DNA of 64,000 nt from Lacimicrobium alkaliphilum (GTDB taxonomy: Bacteria; Pseudomonadota; Gammaproteobacteria; Enterobacterales; Alteromonadaceae), in NCBI RefSeq assembly GCF_001466725.1, contig NZ_CP013650.1:2852001-2916000 (forward strand). Reading direction: 5' to 3'. Below are positions 58,072 through 64,000 of this stretch, in pieces. How positions within the stretch are numbered: the stretch's first letter is position 1; each line of letters opens with the position of its first letter. The notes beneath the pieces are model-generated. The model saw only the letters and a list, made by a program, of their open reading frames with translations. It was not told the origin of the DNA and did no database searches. The translations under genes and the position numbers were made by a program.

Positions 58072-59166
58072 ATGAAAATCACCGATATAAAATTCGCCAT
58101 GCTCAGAGTGCCGCTTAATACGCCATTTAAGACGGCCCTGCGCACGGTAGACAGCATAGAAGACGTGGTGGTCATAATCGAAACAGACACCGGCCATATC
58201 GGCTATGGAGAGGCGCCGGCGACGGCTGTGATTACCGGTGATACCCATGGCTCCATTATTGAAGCCATTAAAACCATGATTAAACCCAAGCTGATTGGTG
58301 AGGAGATTGAAAACCTTAATCGCATCACGCATCTGATCCAGGGTTCGATTGTTAAAAATTACAGTGCCAAGGCAGCCGTAGAAATTGCCGTTTACGATCT
58401 CTTTGCACAGCTCTACAAGGCCCCCCTGTATAAAATACTCGGTGGCGGTGAGCCAACCCTCAGTACCGACATTACCATCAGTGTCGACTACATAGACAAA
58501 ATGGTGCAGGACAGCATAGAGGCAGTCAACAAGGGTTTCGAGACCCTGAAAATCAAAGTCGGTAAAGACATAGGCGTCGATATCGAACGGGTTAAAGCCA
58601 TTTATGCGGCAGTAGAAGGCAAAGCCCTGTTACGGCTGGATGCCAATCAGGGCTGGACGGCTAAAGAAGCCGTTTATGCCCTGACCCGTCTCGAAGACGC
58701 CGGTGTGCGTCTGGAACTGGTTGAACAACCGGTTAAAGGCCATGATCTCGAAGGCATGAAATACATTACCGAGCGGGTACATACCCCAGTGATGGCTGAT
58801 GAGAGCACCTTCGGCCCTAAAGAAGTTATTGAGCTTATTCGCATGCGGGCCGCCGACATTATCAATATCAAGCTGATGAAAACCGGCGGCATCAGTAACG
58901 CCATTCGTATCGCCGATATCGCCGAAACCTATGATATTCAGTGTATGATTGGCTGCATGCTGGAAACCAGCATCAGCGTCAGTGCGGCAGTGCATCTGGC
59001 CGTTGCCAAATCCCATGTGATCACCAAAGTGGATCTGGATGGCCCATCCTTATGTGCCTTTGACCCGGTAACAGGCAGCGTTAAATTTAAGGGTTCAGAT
59101 ATCATTATCGAAGATAAGCCAGGGATAGGTATCGAGAGCATCAAAGGGCTGGAGATGCTGGAGTAA
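58072..59166 (+). CDS. Dipeptide epimerase (L-Ala-D/L-Glu type, enolase superfamily)
   Basis: Turns L-Ala-D-Glu from cell-wall peptide into L-Ala-L-Glu; 364 aa. All family landmarks are visible: catalytic KIK (Lys160/Lys162), metal ligands Asp190 (LLRLDANQGW), Glu218 (ELVEQP) and Asp243 (VMADES), second catalytic Lys267 (NIKLMKTGG), and the DxD pair Asp321/Asp323 (VDLDGPS) that binds the dipeptide amino group. AAGGGAATCAG precedes the ATG. Same operon as the NlpC/P60 gene. Confidence 0.93.
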   Translation: MKITDIKFAMLRVPLNTPFKTALRTVDSIEDVVVIIETDTGHIGYGEAPATAVITGDTHGSIIEAIKTMIKPKLIGEEIENLNRITHLIQGSIVKNYSAKAAVEIAVYDLFAQLYKAPLYKILGGGEPTLSTDITISVDYIDKMVQDSIEAVNKGFETLKIKVGKDIGVDIERVKAIYAAVEGKALLRLDANQGWTAKEAVYALTRLEDAGVRLELVEQPVKGHDLEGMKYITERVHTPVMADESTFGPKEVIELIRMRAADIINIKLMKTGGISNAIRIADIAETYDIQCMIGCMLETSISVSAAVHLAVAKSHVITKVDLDGPSLCAFDPVTGSVKFKGSDIIIEDKPGIGIESIKGLEMLE

Positions 59167-59496
59167 GAAATTGGGTAGCCCGTCAAGTAGCGAAGCGGAT
59201 TGCGGGAGCAAAACCTGGATTCCGCTTCGCTGAATCCAGACTACACAGACTCATGCCGACACCTTGTTAACCAAACTCTTTGTCAGTTATTCCTTCTTTC
59301 CGGCCACCGAGCCGGAATCTTTATATCGCGGCCGAGGTGGAAAAGTTTAACTGACACTGCTGACTGAAAGAGATCCTGAGGCGAGCTCAGGATGACGGTA
59401 CCGTTTCTTCACGCAAATGCGCAGAGACGTAGAGGAATAAATGGAGTTCTCAACCAGAATCCTCTGCGACTTAAGGCCCTGCGAGAGCCCCTGCAT
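59167..59496. repeat. Intergenic region with dispersed repeats
   Basis: No gene seen. 59173-59244 is a second copy of the GTAGCCCG...AGCGAAGCGGA / TCCGCTTCGCT hairpin element seen at 47124-47190. GCGCAGAGACGTAGAGG and CCTCTGCGACTTA (59411-59475) belong to the CTCTGCG family. Confidence 0.6.
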
Positions 59497-60174
59497 TTAT
59501 TTCACCGGGAAATCAAAGTAGGTATCGGGGTAAGGCTGGGGCACTAAGGAGTAATGCCACCATTCCATTGCATAGTTGCTGAACCCTGCGCTTTCCATTA
59601 ACTCTTTCAATAGTTGCCGGTTAGCCGCCTGCTCAGCACTGATAGTCGGATTCGCCGTATTTGACAACGGATCAAACATATCGAAAGGCGAGGCCATATC
59701 CAGCTCCTGCCAGTTGCCTTCACTATCCTGTCTGGCCAGAGTCAGATCCACCGTGGCACCACGGCTGTGACCGGAGCGCTCGGCAATGTACTCCCCTACC
59801 AGTTTATCTTTAGGTAAATTAGGATAGTAATCGGCTTTGGTATGGATGTCGGATAAGTCCTGCGCCCAACGCATAAAATGAGCCACAGAACGCTGAGGCC
59901 GGTAGCAATCAAATATTTTCAGCTTCAGCCCCTGCTCGGAGGCTTTTGTCGCGACCTCCTGTAGTGCCTTAGCGGCCTGTTGCTGCAGAATACACTTTGG
60001 CTCAAGGTAGCCCTCTACCGGCTCACCGACAAAGTTGTTGTCGGTATAGTAGCGAATATCGTAGATGGCATCAGGCAGCGCCTGGTTCATTTCCACAAAA
60101 TCTTCAGGCATGGGCCCGGCAGCCAAAGGCATTACTGCGATCAGGGCCAAGCCGGTAACATACTTTTTCATCAT
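59497..60174 (-). CDS. Periplasmic D-Ala-D-Ala dipeptidase (VanX/DdpX family)
   Basis: Zinc dipeptidase of 225 aa with a signal peptide (about 1-19), so it acts in the periplasm. Zinc and catalytic residues are His136 and Asp143 (SGHSRGATVD), Glu204 and His207 (EWWHYS). The substrate-binding Arg region FDCYRPQRS is also present. A DdpX-like role in using cell-wall D-Ala-D-Ala as nutrient fits better than vancomycin resistance, since no vanHA genes are present. ATG overlaps the stop of the upstream transporter (ATGA). Confidence 0.93.
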   Translation of the reverse strand: MMKKYVTGLALIAVMPLAAGPMPEDFVEMNQALPDAIYDIRYYTDNNFVGEPVEGYLEPKCILQQQAAKALQEVATKASEQGLKLKIFDCYRPQRSVAHFMRWAQDLSDIHTKADYYPNLPKDKLVGEYIAERSGHSRGATVDLTLARQDSEGNWQELDMASPFDMFDPLSNTANPTISAEQAANRQLLKELMESAGFSNYAMEWWHYSLVPQPYPDTYFDFPVK

Positions 60175-61565
60175 ACACCTATCCAGAACATGCCCACCAG
60201 AATATAGGCCACCAAAGTCAGGCCGCCACTGAACAGGGCATAAGGTAACTGAGTTTTAACATGCTCGAGTAAGTCACAACCGGAGGCCAGACTACTCACC
60301 GCAGTGGTATCGGAAATGGGTGAACAGTGGTCGCCAAATACGCCACCGCCAAGAATCGCCGCCATCACCAGCGACGGGGGTAAACCGAGATTGAGCACCA
60401 TTGGCATACCAATCGGAATCAGGATGGCAAAGGTGCCCCAGGAGGTACCTGTGGTAAAAGAAATCAGGGCACCGGCCAGAAACAACAAAGCCGGAATAAT
60501 AAACAGTGGCAATGATTCGGCGACAATGCCGGAAATAAAGTCTCCGGTTCCTAACACCCGCAAGCTACCGCCAAGTGCCAGTGAAAATAACAGTATTGCC
60601 ACCAGCGGCAGCAGTTCACTCATGCCCTCAAAGCCGACTTTGACCAGCTCTTTATGCTCAAAGCGCTTTGAACCTATCATCATCACGTAAGCTAACATGC
60701 AGGCCAGTGTGGTGGCATAGAGTACTGATTTGGAGCCATCACCATCGGTCAGATTGCCATTACCAGTCCAGTACATAAAACCGAGCATACCGACAACCAT
60801 TGTCATCAATGGCAATACCATATAGCGGGCTTTGGACGCCTTATAGTCAATTTCGGTATGATTGGCAGATTTGCTCAATACCCGCTCAGACTCTTTCATC
60901 GGCCCGAATACCTTACCGGTAATAATAGTGAACAGCACGATGGCCAGAGTGATCAGCGCATAGAAATTCAGCGCAATGGTGCCGACCAGAATCGACACCG
61001 CGCTTTGTTCAGTCGGATAGGTTCCCAACAGGCCCAGCACATAGGCGCCCCAGCCATTGAGCAAAATCAGGATACAAATAGGTGCGCTGGTACTGTCAAT
61101 CACATAGGCCAGACGGGCGCGACTCATTTTAAACTTGTCATACAGACCACGGGACAAAATGCCTGCTGTCAGTACGCTCAGATTAGACTCGATGAAGACC
61201 ACCACGCCGGTGAAAAAAGACAGCAGTCCCACCTGGCGCTGATTTTTGGCGACACCTTTGTTGATCATTTTTTCTACCAGCGCCGTCACCCCGCCAGAGT
61301 GCCTCATATAGGCCAGCAATGCCCCTACCATCAGTGAAAATACCAGCAGACGACTGTTACCTGGCGAGCTCAGCACCGAAATAATGCGCTCTACCGTCTG
61401 AAACGGACTTTGTAACACGGAGGAGGCAAACCCGGTCTGCCCCTGCAACATCAGTAATAATTCAGAGCTGAACAGGGCCACGAGTAACGCGAGGATGACT
61501 TCTTTGCGCCAGAAGACAACGATAATGGCCAGAGCGGGGGGAAGGAGCGTTAACCAATCAGACAA
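60171..61565 (-). CDS. NhaC-family Na+/H+ antiporter-like transporter
   Basis: A 464-aa integral membrane protein with about 11-12 helices, of the NhaC/ion-transporter superfamily (signature-like LGGGVFGDHCSPISDTTAVS and SFTTGTSWGTFAILIPIGM). Members exchange Na+ for H+ or organic substrates. Its coupling to the D-Ala-D-Ala dipeptidase makes a sodium-linked amino-acid or dipeptide role possible, but this is inference. Confidence 0.9.
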   Translation of the reverse strand: MSDWLTLLPPALAIIVVFWRKEVILALLVALFSSELLLMLQGQTGFASSVLQSPFQTVERIISVLSSPGNSRLLVFSLMVGALLAYMRHSGGVTALVEKMINKGVAKNQRQVGLLSFFTGVVVFIESNLSVLTAGILSRGLYDKFKMSRARLAYVIDSTSAPICILILLNGWGAYVLGLLGTYPTEQSAVSILVGTIALNFYALITLAIVLFTIITGKVFGPMKESERVLSKSANHTEIDYKASKARYMVLPLMTMVVGMLGFMYWTGNGNLTDGDGSKSVLYATTLACMLAYVMMIGSKRFEHKELVKVGFEGMSELLPLVAILLFSLALGGSLRVLGTGDFISGIVAESLPLFIIPALLFLAGALISFTTGTSWGTFAILIPIGMPMVLNLGLPPSLVMAAILGGGVFGDHCSPISDTTAVSSLASGCDLLEHVKTQLPYALFSGGLTLVAYILVGMFWIGV

Positions 61566-61719
61566 AGGACACCTTTATTGTTATTAATCATTGGCGGAGC
61601 CCCTTCAGCAAGAGTTCCCCATGACAAAGATTTTATATTCCATTAATTTAACATTTTTTCAATAGAATATTCGAGTCAATCTCTGTCACTAAGGTAAAAA
61701 AACGCTCTGAATCCACGAC
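61566..61719. promoter_or_regulatory. Promoter region of the nhaC-type operon
   Basis: ATAGAATATTC at 61662-61672 and ATATTCC at 61635-61641. The 27-nt start-to-start spacing equals that between the same words upstream of alr (48308 and 48335), in opposite order. Confidence 0.4.
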
Positions 61720-63078
61720 TCAGCTTGCCGGCTTGATATCCTCGAGACGATATTTATCGATCAGTGAATACAATGTCGGCCTGGTGATCCCCAATAACTC
61801 AGCAGTGCGGGACATATTCTGCCCGGCCAGATACCACGCCTGACGTATGGCCTTACTCTCGGCTTCTTCACGTACCTCACGCAGATTCAGGGTTTGCATG
61901 CCTGACTCTTCACCATCGGAGAACAACCCCAAATCATCGGTCTGGATCACATTACCCTCGGCCATGATCACGGCTGATTTAAGTTTGTTTTGCAGTTCTC
62001 GGATATTACCCGGCCAGCGATGTTTGAGCATGGCGTCCACGGCGGCTTCACTGAACCCCTTAACCTTGGAGTTATACTCTTCCTTGTAGTCATTGAGAAA
62101 GGTTCTGGCGAGCAGAATAACGTCGCTGCCACGCTCCCTGAGCGGCGGTATATTAATGGTGATTTCACTGACGCGGTAGAATAAGTCTTCCCGGAAACTT
62201 TGTTCCTGCACCATAGCAGAGAGATCTCTGTGCGTGGCGCAGATCACCCGCACGTCCACGGCAATTTCATTGCGCCCGCCAACCCGCTCTATCACCCTTT
62301 CCTGCAGGAATCGCAGCATTTTTGCCTGCAAACCTATTGGCATGTCGCCAATCTCATCCAAGAACAGGGTACCGCCCTGAGCCGTTTCGATTTTACCCGG
62401 TGTGGTTTTGTTTGCCCCGGTAAAGGCGCCTTTCTCGTAACCAAAGAGTTCACTTTCGAGCAGATTTTCCGGAATAGAGGCACAGTTGATAGCGATAAAC
62501 GGCTTGTTGCGACGCCCACTGTGGTCGTGGATAGAGCGTGCAAATACTTCTTTACCTGTGCCACTCTCTCCGAGTAACAGTGCGCTGATATCAGTCTGGG
62601 CTATTTTCTCGGCGCGGCGGCTGGCCTGCTGAATACTGTCACTATTGCCAATGATTTTGCCCATAGCAGGTTGTGACTGGGCAAGCTGACGGTTTTCCAG
62701 TTCAAGGTTGTACAGATTCAGCGCCCGACTGACCAGAATCTTGATGGTATCCGAGTCAATGGGTTTCTGATAAAAGTCATAAGCCCCAAGTTCTACGGCT
62801 TTCAGAGCGTTATCTTTATCGTTGTTGCCGGTTACCACTATTACTTTGGTCTGTGGCGCAATGCTGAGAATTTCTGCCAGCGCCTGCAACCCTTCTGACG
62901 CATTGGCCGGATCCGGCGGTAATCCCAGATCCAGGGTCACCACTTTTGGCTCAAAACGTCTGAGTTGGGCTATGGCGGACTGGCGATCATCAGCAAAAAT
63001 CACTTCGTAGCCACTGAAGCTCCACTTCAGTTGCTTCTGAATTCCAATGTCATCGTCAACAACCAGTATTTTTTCCAT
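61720..63078 (-). CDS. prsR: PEP-CTERM-box response regulator PrsR
   Basis: Sigma-54-dependent activator of 452 aa. Receiver domain (about 1-125) with aspartate in KVVTLDLGLPP; AAA+ domain (about 145-375) with Walker A GESGTGKE, the sigma-54 contact loop GAFTGA and GTLFLDEIGDMP; Fis-type HTH at the end (SRTAELLGITRPTLYSL). Gene order with prsK and the DLGLPPDPANASEGLQAL segment match PrsR of exosortase/PEP-CTERM systems, where it controls polysaccharide and PEP-CTERM genes. Confidence 0.92.
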   Translation of the reverse strand: MEKILVVDDDIGIQKQLKWSFSGYEVIFADDRQSAIAQLRRFEPKVVTLDLGLPPDPANASEGLQALAEILSIAPQTKVIVVTGNNDKDNALKAVELGAYDFYQKPIDSDTIKILVSRALNLYNLELENRQLAQSQPAMGKIIGNSDSIQQASRRAEKIAQTDISALLLGESGTGKEVFARSIHDHSGRRNKPFIAINCASIPENLLESELFGYEKGAFTGANKTTPGKIETAQGGTLFLDEIGDMPIGLQAKMLRFLQERVIERVGGRNEIAVDVRVICATHRDLSAMVQEQSFREDLFYRVSEITINIPPLRERGSDVILLARTFLNDYKEEYNSKVKGFSEAAVDAMLKHRWPGNIRELQNKLKSAVIMAEGNVIQTDDLGLFSDGEESGMQTLNLREVREEAESKAIRQAWYLAGQNMSRTAELLGITRPTLYSLIDKYRLEDIKPAS

Positions 63079-63219
63079 AAATGCATATTCCTGTTGTTAT
63101 TCTTGAGCGGGCCTGTTGTTATTTTTCATAGAGGTTGTGCCCCTGATTAGATTATCATGTCGCCATATTGATGCGAGTATAATTGATCGCGCAAAGGCGC
63201 TGAGGAATAAAAACTCCAC

Positions 63220-64000
63220 CTAAGCGATGGGTAAAAACAAACTAAAAGTGGCCCCCTGCCCTTCGGTACTACTTACCTCGAGACGCCCACCGATCTTCTC
63301 GATATAATTTTTGGCATCATAAGCGCCGATACCCATCCCGGCATTCCCTTTTGTCGTATCAAAGGGCTTAAACAAACGATTGGCAATAAAATCCGCACTC
63401 ATGCCACAGCCGTTGTCTTCAATCTCAATCAGTGCAAAACCCGGTTCCTGAGCCATCCCCACTCTCACCGTTACCATACCGTCATCTGCAGTGGCTTGCT
63501 GGGCATTACTGATCAGGTGATACAGTACATTGCAGAGCTTTTCCTCATCCACGGGTAAACTGATATCGGCCAGTTTCTGCACCACCGGTGCAGGCTGATA
63601 CTGATGGCACCGCTGCTGTATAACTTTATCCGTAAGCTGCAGCAAGTCAGTGGTTTTTGTAGTGCTGGGCTGCGATTCCTTCTTCTCTGTCAGTTGCCTT
63701 AACATTCTGTCCATACGGGTTTTGGTATGCTGCAGTGTTTCAAAGGTATCCTCAATAAACTCCGGATTATCTTTATGTTGCTCAGCATTACATAAAATCA
63801 GATCGATCTGAGCCAACACATTTTTAAGGTCATGCAATACAAAAGCTGACATACGGTTAAACGCCGCAAACTGGGCATTCTCCGCTAGCTCCTGAGCCGC
63901 CTCATAATGAAACAGATAATTGGCCACCTGAGCGGTTACCGCACTCAGATAATCTCTCAGCTCCCAGTCAAGACGGATCCTGTCAGTCTGGCTGGTGTGC
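63220..64000 (-). CDS. prsK: PEP-CTERM system histidine kinase PrsK (partial, 5' end outside window)
   Basis: The frame is open to the right edge (260 codons), so only the C-terminal part is present. It has RLDWELRDYLSAV, the phosphoacceptor region AFVLHDLKNVLAQ, and an ATPase domain (HLISNAQQA, EDNGCGMS, GIGAYDAKNYIEKIGG). In full-length PrsK an N-terminal membrane part and GAF domain precede this. It is 141 nt upstream of prsR in the same direction. Confidence 0.92.
   Translation of the reverse strand, partial: HTSQTDRIRLDWELRDYLSAVTAQVANYLFHYEAAQELAENAQFAAFNRMSAFVLHDLKNVLAQIDLILCNAEQHKDNPEFIEDTFETLQHTKTRMDRMLRQLTEKKESQPSTTKTTDLLQLTDKVIQQRCHQYQPAPVVQKLADISLPVDEEKLCNVLYHLISNAQQATADDGMVTVRVGMAQEPGFALIEIEDNGCGMSADFIANRLFKPFDTTKGNAGMGIGAYDAKNYIEKIGGRLEVSSTEGQGATFSLFLPIA

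Noticed and set aside
59497..60174. VanX-type gene as a vancomycin-resistance determinant
   Set aside because: No vanH or vanA ligase is present, the protein is exported, and the neighbours fit wall-peptide use.

Overview
The window looks like chromosomal DNA of a motile marine or aquatic gammaproteobacterium, most likely of the Alteromonadaceae or a near relative. The grounds are the polar-flagellum style flg cluster with flgP and flgT, the split flgBCDE and flgFGHIJKL operons each with a sigma-54 promoter, a pqiABC-smrA block, a large TonB-dependent receptor, and PEP-CTERM regulators. Base composition is even and near 50% GC by eye. I see no rRNA, CRISPR array, insertion sequence, integrase or prophage.

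Region 1 (about 500-22800) is flagellar. Three short, near-identical flagellin genes lie in tandem on the minus strand, two with clear terminators. A plus-strand sialidase-like gene sits between them and flgL. Reading right to left, flgBCDE and flgFGHIJKL are two operons separated by a terminator and a sigma-54 promoter. Upstream lie cheR and cheV, then on the plus strand flgA (possible sigma-54 promoter) and flgMN (textbook sigma-28 promoter overlapping the flgA stop codon). flgP and flgT are divergent. A tRNA-Arg(CCU) gene closes the region.

Region 2 (about 23300-47000) is mostly housekeeping and envelope genes: a DUF4440/SnoaL-like secreted protein, an S9 peptidase, pqiABC, an smrA gene with an in-frame stop at codon 9, purL, mltF, a small basic ORF, tadA, an orphan pspB-like gene with its own sigma-54 promoter, a membrane stress-like protein, guaBA, a PAS-GGDEF diguanylate cyclase, a secreted metalloprotease, a DUF3300 protein and a DUF885 lipoprotein.

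Region 3 (47508-61565) is the most interesting. Nine genes together could take apart the peptide part of peptidoglycan: an L,D-transpeptidase-fold protein, alanine racemase, an RpiR-type regulator with an atypical SIS domain, a lipoprotein fusing an AmpD-like amidase to a serine beta-lactamase/PBP domain, a TonB-dependent receptor, an SH3-NlpC/P60 endopeptidase, an L-Ala-D/L-Glu-type dipeptide epimerase, an NhaC-family transporter and a periplasmic D-Ala-D-Ala dipeptidase. The 8-mer ATAGAATA occurs in all four promoter-bearing gaps, which suggests one regulon. I read this as a muropeptide scavenging or recycling locus.

Region 4 (61720-64000) holds prsR and the 3' part of prsK, a two-component pair of the PEP-CTERM/exosortase systems; prsK runs off the right edge. 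Dispersed non-coding repeats of several families fill the larger gaps (1-526, 5388-5703, 13604-13890, 47000-47507, 59167-59496).
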